A stretch of DNA of 64,000 bases from an uncultured Mobiluncus sp. (lineage in GTDB: Bacteria; Actinomycetota; Actinomycetes; Actinomycetales; Actinomycetaceae): NCBI RefSeq assembly GCF_947087965.1, contig NZ_CAMUES010000002.1, positions 1 through 64,000 of the forward strand. The letters are read 5' to 3'. Position 1 is the first letter of the stretch. Every line of letters starts with the position of its first letter. A program made the translations under genes and the position numbers. Shown one piece after another: positions 1 to 7,234 of the stretch. The notes beneath the pieces are model-generated. The model was not told the DNA's origin. It saw only the letters and a program-made list of their open reading frames with translations, and did not search any database.

Positions 1-154
1 CCCGTATAAGAAGCGGAACAAAACCTGGGACACTTCAAAACAGACACACAATTTGACCGACCCCAAAGTTCAGCCAAACCAACTATCAACCCGACTTTAA
101 AGCTCTACCACAACGAAAAACCCGGATAAAAAACACACAATTTGTCCTTTACCC

Positions 155-202
155 CTCATTCTCGCTTCGCTCGATGCCGTCGCGCAATTTGTTCGATTCC
201 CG
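155..202 (+). repeat. Direct repeat copy 1, ending in a tRNA T-arm-like sequence
   Basis: Starts CTCATTCTCGCT and ends GTTCGATTCCCG. It is about 48 bp long and closely matches 409-457 apart from a few substitutions and one extra base. The last 12 bases are identical to the T-loop region of the tRNA-Gly gene at 512-582 (read on its own strand). Confidence 0.75.
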
Positions 203-220
203 TTGGGGGGCATATTTGCG

Positions 221-233
221 GAGCGGGCGACGG
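221..233. repeat. 13 bp copy of the tRNA-Gly 3' end
   Basis: GAGCGGGCGACGG at 221-233 is identical to 511-523, which covers the 3' acceptor end of tRNA-Gly. Duplicated tRNA 3' ends are typical of attL/attR pairs left by integrases. The match is short and no integrase gene lies between the copies, so this is only a possible scar. Confidence 0.4.
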
Positions 234-256
234 AGTTTTTTTAGGGTATTCCGGCT

Positions 257-284
257 AAAACGGCACATCGGTGCCGTTTTTTAA
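257..284. terminator. Rho-independent-type hairpin
   Basis: AAAACGGCAC, loop ATCG, GTGCCGTTTTTT: a 10 bp stem with an A run before and a T run after, so it could terminate transcription in either direction. Confidence 0.7.
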
Positions 285-356
285 CGCCTTCACCGTTTTA
301 CTCAGCGGCTCATGCGACTGCGTCGCTGCCGTTTTTCTGTTTGGTGTTTCGGTGGC

Positions 357-381
357 GCAATGCCCACTGGGCATTGCTTTT
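357..381 (+). terminator. Hairpin with short T run
   Basis: GCAATGCCC, loop ACT, GGGCATTGC followed by TTTTA. The 9 bp stem is perfect. It would end transcripts entering from the left. Confidence 0.55.
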
Positions 382-408
382 ATGCCGCCTTCACCGTTTT
401 CGCGACGG

Positions 409-457
409 CTCATTCTCGCTACGCTCTATGCCGTCGCGCAACCCAGTTCGATTCCCG
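409..457 (+). repeat. Direct repeat copy 2, ending in a tRNA T-arm-like sequence
   Basis: Second copy of the repeat at 155-202. It again ends GTTCGATTCCCG and is followed by ACGTAGTCCGC, which loosely resembles the acceptor end of a tRNA, so the pair may be decayed tRNA 3' halves. Confidence 0.7.
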
Positions 458-472
458 ACGTAGTCCGCTAAA

Positions 473-510
473 TGTTGAAGATGCCGAGCAAAAGCTCGGC
501 ATCTTCAACA
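473..510 (-). terminator. Perfect 17 bp stem-loop, probable tRNA-Gly terminator
   Basis: The arms 473-489 and 494-510 are perfectly complementary, with a 4-base loop. Read on the minus strand the hairpin starts right after the tRNA-Gly 3' end and is followed by TTTAG, as expected for the terminator of the tRNA transcript. Confidence 0.75.
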
Positions 511-511
511 G

Positions 512-582
512 AGCGGGCGACGGGAATCGAACCCGCGTAATCAGCTTGGAAGGCTGGGGCTCTACCATTGAGCTACGCCCGC
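512..582 (-). tRNA. tRNA-Gly (anticodon TCC)
   Basis: On the minus strand the sequence begins GCGGGCGTAGCTCAATGGTA, has the anticodon loop CTTCCAA (anticodon TCC, decoding GGA) and the T-arm GGGTTCGATTCCC, and the acceptor arm GCGGGCG pairs with CGCCCGC. It is 71 nt to the discriminator T and no CCA is encoded. The outermost anticodon-stem pair is C-A, a small irregularity. A strong hairpin follows immediately. Confidence 0.95.
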
Positions 583-655
583 GTGTAAATGAGTCTACCG
601 GGTCTGATGGGTTTCCTCCAACTCGAACTTTCCGGTACTATGAACTGTACCTTTC

Positions 656-729
656 CGGGGTGTAGCGCAGCTTGGTAGCGCGCCTGCTTTGGGAGCAGGA
701 TGTCGCAGGTTCAAATCCTGTCACCCCGA
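656..729 (+). tRNA. tRNA-Pro (anticodon TGG)
   Basis: Begins CGGGGTGTAGCGCAGCTTGG, anticodon loop TTTGGGA (anticodon TGG, decoding CCA), T-arm with GGTTCAAATCC, and acceptor CGGGGTG paired with CACCCCG. It is 74 nt including discriminator A and CCA is not encoded. It is divergent from tRNA-Gly. Confidence 0.95.
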
Positions 730-736
730 CGAGCGA

Positions 737-768
737 GCGCCACATGAAAGTTTACTTTCATGTGGCGC
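737..768. repeat. 14 bp stem-loop after tRNA-Pro
   Basis: GCGCCACATGAAAG, loop TTTA, CTTTCATGTGGCGC. The right arm is part of a 33 bp sequence (755-787) repeated exactly at 1036-1068. There is no T run, so it is either a processing or stability hairpin or part of the repeat element. Confidence 0.65.
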
Positions 769-787
769 GAGCGAGGAGGGGTATGCA
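755..787 (+). repeat. 33 bp direct repeat, left copy
   Basis: Begins CTTTCATGTGGCGCGAGCG and ends GGTATGCA. It is identical to 1036-1068, and the pair brackets the tandem array at 787-1024. Confidence 0.85.
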
Positions 788-1024
788 AGGCGAGCGGAGC
801 GAGTCCTTGCTAATCCCCCGACGAGTTGGTGTTGAGTGGTGGGGGGGCAAGGCGAGCGGAGCGAGTCCTTGCTAATCCCCCGACGAGTTGGTGTTGAGTG
901 GTGGGGGGGCAAGGCGAGCGGAGCGAGTCCTTGCTAATCCCCCGACGAATTGGTGTTGAGTGGTGGGGGCAAGGCGAGCGGAGCGAGTCCTTGCTAATCC
1001 CCCGACGAAATCGTTTTGAGTGGC
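787..1024 (+). repeat. Four-copy ~62 bp tandem repeat (minisatellite)
   Basis: Units start at 787, 849, 911 and 971 (periods 62, 62, 60) with AAGGCGAGCGGAGCGAGTCC, then TTGCTAATCCCCCGACGA, a variable GTTGGTGTTGAGTGGT part and a G run of changing length. GCAAGG and CCTTGC within a unit can pair. The last unit diverges at its 3' end. There are no unique spacers, so it is not CRISPR. Nothing in it looks coding. Confidence 0.9.
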
Positions 1025-1035
1025 GTGTAAGTTTC

Positions 1036-1068
1036 CTTTCATGTGGCGCGAGCGAGGAGGGGTATGCA
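1036..1068 (+). repeat. 33 bp direct repeat, right copy
   Basis: Exact copy of 755-787. It is followed by a degenerate tandem unit (GGTGAGCTCAGCGAGTCC, then CTAAGCCCTAATTCC) that contains the stop codon of the lipid kinase gene at 1099. Confidence 0.85.
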
Positions 1069-1098
1069 CGGTGAGCTCAGCGAGTCCGTAACTAAGCC

Positions 1099-2121
1099 CT
1101 AATTCCCCTCTGGCCGCGGCAAAATAAACCATCCGGCTCTAGGCACGCATTCCAAGTTGACCGTCCCGTATCCCAAGCGTTCCCCATCGGCAATAGGAAC
1201 CAACCCTTCCATCTCTAAGCTGACTTGGCGAGCCTCGTGAAAAGTCACCCCGGGAGCGCCGGCAAATTTCCCCCTCTTGGCAGCCAACAAGGGGCGAAGC
1301 ACCTTCCGGCGGGGCATTGAGCTCAACGTCGCTATTGAGAAAACCCCGTCGTAGCTGGAGGCTTGCGGAGCCACTACCACGCCGCCGCCGTAGCATTTTC
1401 CATTGGCTACGGCGCATAAAGTCAGGTGGTCCTCGCCCCAAACTACCCCGTCGAGACTGAGACGAACCGGGCGGGGACGGAACTTCGCCAGAATAATTAA
1501 CAAGGACAAGATGTAGCGCAGGGACCCGTGCGGCCAGCGCATTTCCTGGGTTTTATCCGCCACCATTTGGTCAAAGCCTACGCAGGTTATGGTGGACCAC
1601 CAGCGCTGGCGTTCTTCGCCGTGCAAATCGGTAAAAGTCGCGAGTCCCAGGTCGGTTTGACTAACGAAACCATCCGCGATGATGCCCGCGGATTTACGCG
1701 GATTCAGCGGAATCCCATAGTGGCGGGCGTGGTCGTTGCCAGAACCTGCCGGAATAATCCCCAAAGGCTTGTCCGAACCAACCTGCTCCTGCAGGACCAG
1801 CGAAAGAATCCCGTCTCCACCGGAAACGACGATGGCGTCCACCGTGGAATCAGCCACAGCCCGGCGGGCTGATTCCCGGGCTTGTGCCGCTGTATCACTT
1901 GGAAAATCAACAATCTCCAGACCGCGTTGCTCCAGTACTTTCCGGGCAATGCGAGCAGTTTTGCGGGCGTGGCCTTTGGCGGAGGCCGGGTTCAAAATGA
2001 AGGCAATACGGCGGATGTTACGAGTTTCTTGCCGATAGTGCCCCTCCGAGGGCGCGGTTTCGGGACCGTCCAGAGGCCGGTCTTCCGCGTTCGCGCTGTC
2101 TGGAGGCCGGTGTTCTGACAT
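1099..2121 (-). CDS. Diacylglycerol/lipid kinase family protein (YegS/BmrU type)
   Basis: A 340-residue cytosolic enzyme of the DAGK-catalytic-domain family, which phosphorylates diacylglycerol or related lipids with ATP at the membrane surface. After a charged, disordered N-terminus (about 1-35), the fold starts with FILNPASAKG (41-50). The nucleotide-binding GGDG is at 101-104 and the second signature GSGNDHAR at 126-133. The C-terminal half forms the usual beta-sandwich lid. The start is uncertain, because the first 35 residues are not conserved-looking and no clear ribosome site precedes the ATG. It lies 23 bp downstream of purU and is probably co-transcribed with it. The stop codon falls inside the outermost unit of the repeat array. 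The exact lipid substrate cannot be told. Confidence 0.88.
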   Translation of the reverse strand: MSEHRPPDSANAEDRPLDGPETAPSEGHYRQETRNIRRIAFILNPASAKGHARKTARIARKVLEQRGLEIVDFPSDTAAQARESARRAVADSTVDAIVVSGGDGILSLVLQEQVGSDKPLGIIPAGSGNDHARHYGIPLNPRKSAGIIADGFVSQTDLGLATFTDLHGEERQRWWSTITCVGFDQMVADKTQEMRWPHGSLRYILSLLIILAKFRPRPVRLSLDGVVWGEDHLTLCAVANGKCYGGGVVVAPQASSYDGVFSIATLSSMPRRKVLRPLLAAKRGKFAGAPGVTFHEARQVSLEMEGLVPIADGERLGYGTVNLECVPRAGWFILPRPEGN

Positions 2122-2144
2122 GGCTTACTCGCAATTCGGCGTCT

Positions 2145-3008
2145 TTACCGGAAAATCACGGTGCGGTTGCCGTTCATCAACACGCGATGCTCGGCGTGCC
2201 ACTTCACAGCTTGAGCCAAGACTCGACGTTCCACGTCCTGACCTTGTTTACGCATATCGATGGCGGTAAACGTGTGATCCACTCGGGAAACGTCCTGTTC
2301 AATGATGGGACCTTCATCCAAATCCGCCGTGACATAGTGCGCGGTCGCCCCAATGAGTTTCACGCCCCGGTCGTGGGCCTGGTCGTAAGGCTTTGCACCC
2401 TTGAACGACGGCAGGAACGAGTGGTGAATGTTGATGATGCGCCCGCTCATCTCCCGGCACAGTTTGTCGGAAAGAATCTGCATATAGCGCGCCAGCACCA
2501 CCAGCTCGACCTTTTCCGCGGCGACCAAGTCCAGCAGTTGGCGTTCCGCTTCGGGTTTATTGTCTTTCGTAACCGGCACCAAAATAAACGGCACTTGATA
2601 GAACGTTGCGATGGGAGCCAAATCGGGGTGGTTGCCCACGACCGCTTTCGCATCGATTGGAATCGAATGATCACGCACGCGATAGAGCAGGTCGGACAGG
2701 CAATGTCCCTCTTTGGAAACCATAATGACGGTGCGTAGCGCCCGCCCAATCTGGTCCAAGTCCCAAGCCATCTGAAAATCGGCAGCTAAAGCCTCCACCC
2801 GGGCGTTAATATCGTGAACGCTGGGAACATCCATCTCCACTCGCATAAAGAACAGTCCCGTGTCGGTGTCTGCGAACTGGGCCGATTGGATGATATTGCC
2901 CCCCGCGCCGGCTACCATGCCGGATACGGCGTGAACAATTCCGGGTCGGTCGGGGCAGGAGAGGGTGAGCACCAGTTTTATGGTTTCGCTCGACTTCGTT
3001 TCCGTCAT
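2145..3008 (-). CDS. purU: Formyltetrahydrofolate deformylase
   Basis: Hydrolyses 10-formyl-tetrahydrofolate to formate and tetrahydrofolate, balancing one-carbon pools and feeding formate to purine synthesis. The N-terminal ACT domain (about 8-85, beginning LVLTLSCPDRPGIVHAV) is followed by a formyltransferase domain with INIHHSFLPSF and the downstream YVTADLDEGPII, carrying the Asn, His and Asp of the family. The 287 residues compare well with the usual ~280-290. I chose the ATG at 3008 rather than the one at 3020 because a good -10 box (TATGCT, minus strand, 3016-3021) overlaps the upstream ATG and lies 7 nt before this one, giving a leaderless mRNA. It is followed 23 bp later by the lipid kinase. 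Confidence 0.93.
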   Translation of the reverse strand: MTETKSSETIKLVLTLSCPDRPGIVHAVSGMVAGAGGNIIQSAQFADTDTGLFFMRVEMDVPSVHDINARVEALAADFQMAWDLDQIGRALRTVIMVSKEGHCLSDLLYRVRDHSIPIDAKAVVGNHPDLAPIATFYQVPFILVPVTKDNKPEAERQLLDLVAAEKVELVVLARYMQILSDKLCREMSGRIINIHHSFLPSFKGAKPYDQAHDRGVKLIGATAHYVTADLDEGPIIEQDVSRVDHTFTAIDMRKQGQDVERRVLAQAVKWHAEHRVLMNGNRTVIFR

Positions 3009-3015
3009 GGTTCTT

Positions 3016-3021
3016 AGCATA
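3016..3021 (-). promoter_or_regulatory. -10 box of purU (leaderless)
   Basis: TATGCT on the minus strand, 7 nt before the ATG at 3008. No Shine-Dalgarno sequence is present and the -35 region is weak. Confidence 0.5.
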
Positions 3022-3155
3022 CCTTTTCCGCACGGTTTCGTTTAGGACTGAGCCGACAAGAGGTGTGCTTCAGCGGGCCTTTCACAAGGGTCTGCGGTGA
3101 GGCTGGTTTTTCGATTGGTTGTTAAGTTGCCTCTGCCTAAGTGATACCGGTGGCC

Positions 3156-4268
3156 TTAGACGATAACGGTAGTGAGGTCCAGGGCGGAGACTGGCGAAAA
3201 ATCTGCCCGGCTGGGGGAATTCGTATCTGCAATTGCCGCTGTGATGGCGGCAATCTGCGCGCCGTTGTCGGTACAGAACTTCAGCGGGGGAATCCGCAGG
3301 GTGACGCCAGCACGCGCGCATTCCTCCGTCAGCCATTCGCGCAGTCGGGAATTCGCGGAATATCCACCGCCCACCACCAGGGTTTTTGCATCGAAATCGG
3401 TTAGCGCCCGCATAGTCTTGCTGACCAGGGAATCGTTTACGGATTCCGAAAAACCGCGGCAAATATCCGCTACCGGCAACCACGGTTTGCCCTCGCGAGC
3501 GGGGGCGAAATCCTCGGTAAAGTCCGGGCGGCTACGAACTTCCGGGGCAGCTTCAATCTGACCCACATAGCGAGCCACCGCAGTTTTCAGCCCGGAGAAA
3601 GAAAAATCATAAGGGTGAGTTTTCGCGTATTTTGCTCCGGCCAGACCGCGCGGAAAGTCAATCGCTCCCAGGCTGCCTTCGCGGGCCTGGCGATCCACGT
3701 GCGGACCTCCCGGATAGGGCAGTCCCAGCACTCGCCCGACCTTGTCAAAGGCTTCCCCCGAAGCATCGTCAAGGGTGCCGCCCAGTTCCTTGATTCCACC
3801 TTCAGCTGCAAAATCAGTGATGAGCAATAGGTTTGTGTGTCCACCGCTGACGACCAGTCCCACCGCCGGTAGTTCCAGTTCGCCGTTGACCAGCTGGTCT
3901 ACCGCTAGGTGACCGATGACGTGATTGACCCCATAAAGTGGCTTACCAGTAGCGATGGCCAGGGCTTTTGCTCCGGCGATTCCCACTGCCAGCGAACCAA
4001 TCAACCCCGGACCAGCGGACACGCCAATCTGGTCAATGTCCGCGAGCTTCACGCCCGCCTCGTCTAATGCCTCACTGACCACGGGCAGGAACGACTCCAG
4101 ATGCGCCCGCGAAGCAATCTCGGGAATGATCCCGCCATAGCGGGCATATTCATCCATCGAGGTCGCGACCACATTAGCCATCAGCTGGGTTTTGCCCGCT
4201 ACAATGGCGGCTCCAGTTTCATCGCAGGTAGATTCGATTCCTAAAGTCAGTTTTGCACCGTTAAACAC
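3156..4268 (-). CDS. tsaD: tRNA N6-adenosine threonylcarbamoyltransferase
   Basis: Transfers the threonylcarbamoyl group to A37 of ANN-decoding tRNAs, working with TsaB, TsaE and TsaC, none of which is in this window. The Kae1/ASKHA fold is clear: LGIESTCDETGAAI at the N-terminus, ASRAHLESF and NHVIGHLAV with the metal-binding histidines, VSGGHTNLLLI, the LDDASGEAFDKVGR and LPYPGGP region, FSFSGLKTAV, and the C-terminal VVGGGYSANSRLR and DNGAQIAA. At 370 residues it is slightly longer than typical (~340). The GTG start sits 6 nt after a TAAAAT -10 box with no ribosome site, so translation is probably leaderless. The gene is 30 bp from the THUMP-like methyltransferase gene upstream of it. Confidence 0.96.
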   Translation of the reverse strand: MFNGAKLTLGIESTCDETGAAIVAGKTQLMANVVATSMDEYARYGGIIPEIASRAHLESFLPVVSEALDEAGVKLADIDQIGVSAGPGLIGSLAVGIAGAKALAIATGKPLYGVNHVIGHLAVDQLVNGELELPAVGLVVSGGHTNLLLITDFAAEGGIKELGGTLDDASGEAFDKVGRVLGLPYPGGPHVDRQAREGSLGAIDFPRGLAGAKYAKTHPYDFSFSGLKTAVARYVGQIEAAPEVRSRPDFTEDFAPAREGKPWLPVADICRGFSESVNDSLVSKTMRALTDFDAKTLVVGGGYSANSRLREWLTEECARAGVTLRIPPLKFCTDNGAQIAAITAAIADTNSPSRADFSPVSALDLTTVIV

Positions 4269-4274
4269 GCCTAC

Positions 4275-4303
4275 ATTTTAGTTGGTTTTTCCTGGCGTCT
4301 AAA
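4275..4303 (-). promoter_or_regulatory. tsaD promoter, leaderless
   Basis: Minus strand TTTAGA (4298-4303), 17 bp spacer, TAAAAT (4275-4280), then 6 nt to the GTG at 4268. The start site would be at or next to the start codon. Confidence 0.6.
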
Positions 4304-5564
4304 TTTCCGTGCAGCGCCGACACAGAATAGCCCGGTGCCGGCTCCCCAAGCGCGTGGCGATTAGCGTCAAATCCTCGCCATTCTTCTCGGTTGTGGTTAG
4401 CAGTTTTCGGCGCAGCTGGGCGGGGGACACGTCGGCTCCGCGTTTCTTAATTTCCAAAGACCTAAGTGGTCGCGTTTTTAGCGCTGTGCGAATCTTCTTT
4501 TCGTCCAAAGGTAGGACTTCCAGAACCTTGAACCAGCCACCTAGTTTCATTTCAGCTACTTCTGGTGCAGAAGTCCTGGTCAGATAGGCGATTTGTCTCG
4601 ATACCGTTTTCGTGTATGATTTATCTGCAACTTGAGCCAGTAGTCCCGCCCGGATGATTGCGTCATCAGGTTCAAAAATCCATTCCCCCAGTTCGTCTTC
4701 GGTCGCGATAGTCTCGCTCAACTTGGCAGGCGCGTTGCACGGGGCAGCGGTTTCATCGTGCAGCACAGTCACAGTCTTGCCGTGTTTATCCATCAACAGA
4801 GCCGAGCGTCCCTGTTGGCGAATCAAGTCGCCCAGCCAGATTCCTGCCTCCACAAGCTCGCCTCCCACAGATATCCACTGGGTTTCGCTCTGCGCGGGCA
4901 GGGCTTGATAGTTGATTCCGGGCGCAATCTTAACGCCAAGGTTTCCGTGCGGAATCTCGTCTTGCCAAGCGAGAATGCGGGAAAGTGGGGGTTTCCAGGA
5001 CTCCGGCTGCAGTCGCCTACCTGAGGCATCGCGCCGGGCAGGATCTGCAAACGCGCCGTCCACCCCTTCGGTACGCAACTGCTCCCAATCCAGCTCCAAA
5101 ATATCTGCCTGCGTGACTTGGGCTTCGGGATAGGCGCGAAGGTTCATCAGAGCCGCCGCCGCGGTGGCTTCATCGAGTTCAAACGCTGTTACCAGCAGCC
5201 CCAAACCGGCCAATGCCAAGGACTCAGTCCCTAACCCGCAACCCAAATCAGCGACCTTGTGACAACCGGCGTCCCGAAAACGTCCGGCGTGTACGGCAGC
5301 CACCGGTAAACGCGTGGCCTGCTCCAAACCGTCTCGGGTGAACAGCATGCCTTGCGCAAAATCCCCGAATTTGACCCGCGCTGCCTCGCGCAGCTCCAGC
5401 TGGGTCAAAATGGCTGCCACCAGTTCCGGCGCGACACCGCGTTTCCGTAAACCGGCGCTCAATTGGTCTGCGAGCGCCGGCGTATAGGGTCCCAGGGTTC
5501 CCAAGGATTCCAGCAATTGGAATCCGTCTTTGCTTAACACGGGCACCAGCGAATTTACAGCCAT
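4299..5564 (-). CDS. Class I SAM-dependent methyltransferase with THUMP-like domain
   Basis: A 421-residue protein of the actinobacterial THUMP-like methyltransferase family, probably acting on RNA; its substrate is not known to me. A helical N-terminal domain (1-100) precedes the Rossmann methyltransferase with motif I VADLGCGLGTESLAL (104-118) and the acidic motif II end AFELDEA. AFADPARRDASGRR (171-184) is the characteristic family motif. The C-terminal THUMP-like domain begins near 290 and contains EIKKRGADVSPAQLRRKL. It is read just upstream of tsaD, an arrangement that supports a link to tRNA or rRNA modification. A TAGGAT box lies 6 nt before the ATG (5571-5576), suggesting a leaderless start. 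Confidence 0.85.
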   Translation of the reverse strand: MAVNSLVPVLSKDGFQLLESLGTLGPYTPALADQLSAGLRKRGVAPELVAAILTQLELREAARVKFGDFAQGMLFTRDGLEQATRLPVAAVHAGRFRDAGCHKVADLGCGLGTESLALAGLGLLVTAFELDEATAAAALMNLRAYPEAQVTQADILELDWEQLRTEGVDGAFADPARRDASGRRLQPESWKPPLSRILAWQDEIPHGNLGVKIAPGINYQALPAQSETQWISVGGELVEAGIWLGDLIRQQGRSALLMDKHGKTVTVLHDETAAPCNAPAKLSETIATEDELGEWIFEPDDAIIRAGLLAQVADKSYTKTVSRQIAYLTRTSAPEVAEMKLGGWFKVLEVLPLDEKKIRTALKTRPLRSLEIKKRGADVSPAQLRRKLLTTTEKNGEDLTLIATRLGSRHRAILCRRCTEI

Positions 5565-5642
5565 AGTTCAATCCTAAGGGTGATCAGAGCTAAAGCGGGA
5601 ACCTCACGGGACGGCGCCAAAATAGTGCGACACGAAAGCGAC

Positions 5643-5669
5643 TTAGCACTCGGGTTGCGAGAGTGCTAA
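5643..5669 (+). promoter_or_regulatory. CIRCE element (HrcA operator)
   Basis: TTAGCACTC-N9-GAGTGCTAA, a perfect inverted repeat identical to the classical CIRCE consensus. It lies about 95 bp before groES and predicts heat-inducible repression by HrcA. Confidence 0.97.
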
Positions 5670-5765
5670 ATGCGGCATAAAATACAAATCGACTGGCAGG
5701 GTGCCACCCGCGACGGCGCTCGGTTGGTGAAATATCATCAGGAACTTAGAGAAAGGGCAATCGCA

Positions 5766-6059
5766 GTGTCGGTTTGCATTAAACCTTTGGAAGATCGGGT
5801 TGTTATCAAGCAGCTGGAAGCGGAAACGGTTACCGCTTCGGGGCTGGTCATCCCGGATATGGCAAAAGAAAAGCCGCAGGAAGGCACCGTCGTGGCGGTA
5901 GGCCCCGGTCGCGTTGACGACAAGGGCGTGCGTGTGCCGATGGATGTCAAGGAAGGCGACAAGGTCATTTACGCCAAGTACGGCGGCACCGAAGTCAAGT
6001 ACCAGGGTGAGGAATACGTTATTCTCTCCGCTCGCGACTTGCTCGCTGTAGTTGAGTAA
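5766..6059 (+). CDS. groES: Co-chaperonin GroES (Hsp10)
   Basis: A 97-residue lid of the GroEL chaperonin in the cytosol. It begins SVCIKPLEDRVVIKQ, carries the mobile loop ETVTASGLVIPDMAKEKPQ (about 20-38), the hydrophobic GroEL-binding GLVIP, and ends with VILSARDLLAVVE. I chose the GTG at 5766, which gives the standard length and has AAAGGG about 7 nt upstream; an in-frame upstream ATG would add 32 residues without homology. It is controlled by the CIRCE element and closed by a terminator at 6076. Unusually, no groEL follows, so groES is transcribed alone and groEL must be elsewhere. Confidence 0.97.
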   Translation: MSVCIKPLEDRVVIKQLEAETVTASGLVIPDMAKEKPQEGTVVAVGPGRVDDKGVRVPMDVKEGDKVIYAKYGGTEVKYQGEEYVILSARDLLAVVE

Positions 6060-6075
6060 TCGATACACGCTCTTT

Positions 6076-6106
6076 GAAAAGGCCGGACGTATGTCCGGTC
6101 TTTTCT
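6076..6106 (+). terminator. Rho-independent terminator of groES
   Basis: AAAAGGCCGGAC, loop GTAT, GTCCGGTCTTTTC: an ~11 bp stem with a T run, 17 bases after the groES stop. Confidence 0.9.
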
Positions 6107-6235
6107 GTTAAGTTATAGATTCACCCGTCCCGGTCCTCCCCAGCGCAGCGACGCCGAAACCGTAGGAATATGAGGGGCACCGGGAGTACCTGTAACGCTT
6201 GCTAAACAGCCCAGTTATCTCAGCGCGAAAATCCC

Positions 6236-6264
6236 TTGACGGGTTTCCGGACCACTACTACGCT
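6236..6264 (+). promoter_or_regulatory. Promoter of the dimethylargininase gene, leaderless
   Basis: TTGACG (6236-6241), 17 bp, TACGCT (6259-6264), then 7 nt to the ATG at 6272. The predicted start site coincides with the start codon. Confidence 0.75.
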
Positions 6265-6271
6265 GGAAGGT

Positions 6272-7054
6272 ATGACTAGGAAATTAGCATTAGTTCGTCG
6301 CCCCAGCCCCAAAATGGCTGATGGCATTGTGACACACATTGAAAAGTCTGCCGTCTCTTATGATCTGGGTTTGCGCCAGTGGGAAGGCTACGTCAAGGCA
6401 CTCAATGATAACGGGTGGGAAACCGTCGAGGTCGAGCCCGCTCCGGATTGCCCTGATTCGGTATTCATTGAGGATCCTGTTTTCGTCTATGGGGATCTCG
6501 CTATCATCACTCGCTCTGGAGCTCCGGAGCGTCGCGCTGAGGTTGCGGGAGTTGAAAAGGCTGTCCGGGACGCTGGGTACCGCGTGGCTTACATCAAAGA
6601 ACCCGGCACCGTAGACGGGGGAGATATCCTGAAGTTTGACGGTAAAGTCTGGGTCGGGCAAACTCCCGGTGGCCGCACCAACGAAGAAGGGGTGCGCCAG
6701 CTTGCCGAGTACTTGAAGGAATTCGATGCGGAAGTCATCCCCGTGGAAATGACCAAAGTGCTCCACCTCAAGAGCGGCGTCACCGCCTTGTACGACGGCA
6801 CCGTAGTCGGCTACAAACCGCTGGTGGACGACCCGACCGTGTGGGACAAGTTCATGGAAGTTCCCGAAGAACCCGGTTCGCACGTCGTTCTGCTCGAGGA
6901 TAACAAGATTCTGATGTCCGCTGCCGCGCCCAAGTCCAAGGAACTCTTTGAGAGCATGGGCTACGAGGTGGTCGCGGTAGACATCGGCGAGTACGAAAAG
7001 CTCGAAGGTTGTGTGACCTGCCTGTCCGTGCGTCTGCGCGGTGACGTGGGCTAA
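6272..7054 (+). CDS. ddaH: Dimethylargininase (N(G),N(G)-dimethylarginine dimethylaminohydrolase)
   Basis: An amidinotransferase-superfamily hydrolase that converts asymmetric dimethylarginine to citrulline and dimethylamine. The 260-residue protein shows the family landmarks: FIEDPVFVYGD (66-76) and the substrate-binding DGGDIL (115-120), catalytic His in KVLHLKSG (His165), and the nucleophile Cys in GCVTCLS (Cys250) near the C-terminus. Related enzymes act on free arginine (arginine deiminase), but the short length and end motif fit the dimethylargininases. The ATG at 6272 is chosen because a consensus promoter places the transcript start there; the upstream TTG is the -35 box itself. It is a single-gene unit. 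Confidence 0.92.
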   Translation: MTRKLALVRRPSPKMADGIVTHIEKSAVSYDLGLRQWEGYVKALNDNGWETVEVEPAPDCPDSVFIEDPVFVYGDLAIITRSGAPERRAEVAGVEKAVRDAGYRVAYIKEPGTVDGGDILKFDGKVWVGQTPGGRTNEEGVRQLAEYLKEFDAEVIPVEMTKVLHLKSGVTALYDGTVVGYKPLVDDPTVWDKFMEVPEEPGSHVVLLEDNKILMSAAAPKSKELFESMGYEVVAVDIGEYEKLEGCVTCLSVRLRGDVG

Positions 7055-7149
7055 CGGGAAAACTGAACTTTTCGCCACAATCCGGCGCGTCCGAAATATA
7101 ACGTTTCGGCGGGGCGGGCCAGGCGATTAGGTTTACGGTTATATAGACA

Positions 7150-7184
7150 TTTTGGGGGCTGAGCCAGTGGCTCAGCCCCCAAAA
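7150..7184. terminator. Long perfect inverted repeat between convergent genes
   Basis: TTTTGGGGGCTGAGCC, loop AGT, GGCTCAGCCCCCAAAA. The 16 bp stem sits between the convergent dimethylargininase and whiB genes. It lacks a T run beyond the stem on either strand, so it may be a bidirectional transcription barrier rather than a classical terminator. Confidence 0.65.
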
Positions 7185-7234
7185 TATATGCAATTTCTAG
7201 CGGCGGATTCGCCCCCGCCCGGGCTCTACAGGTT

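Larger units (their letters stand above)
1..510. other. Non-coding region upstream of the tRNA genes
   Basis: No reading frame here looks like a protein: the only short frames are low-complexity and match nothing I recognise. The stretch holds two copies of a ~48 bp repeat, a 13 bp copy of the tRNA-Gly 3' end, and three strong hairpins, each listed separately. The short phrase GCCTTCACCGTTTT also occurs twice (near 285 and 388). The mixture of hairpins and tRNA-like fragments looks like eroded intergenic or former integration-site DNA, but this is inference. Confidence 0.6.

Noticed and set aside
312..665. 117-residue frame through tRNA-Gly
   Set aside because: It crosses a tRNA gene, repeats and hairpins and has no protein signature.
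787..1024. CRISPR array
   Set aside because: The units are contiguous near-identical repeats without unique spacers, and no cas genes are present.
6290..7078. 262-residue minus-strand reading frame opposite the dimethylargininase
   Set aside because: The plus-strand gene has all catalytic motifs and a promoter; the reverse frame is an antisense shadow.
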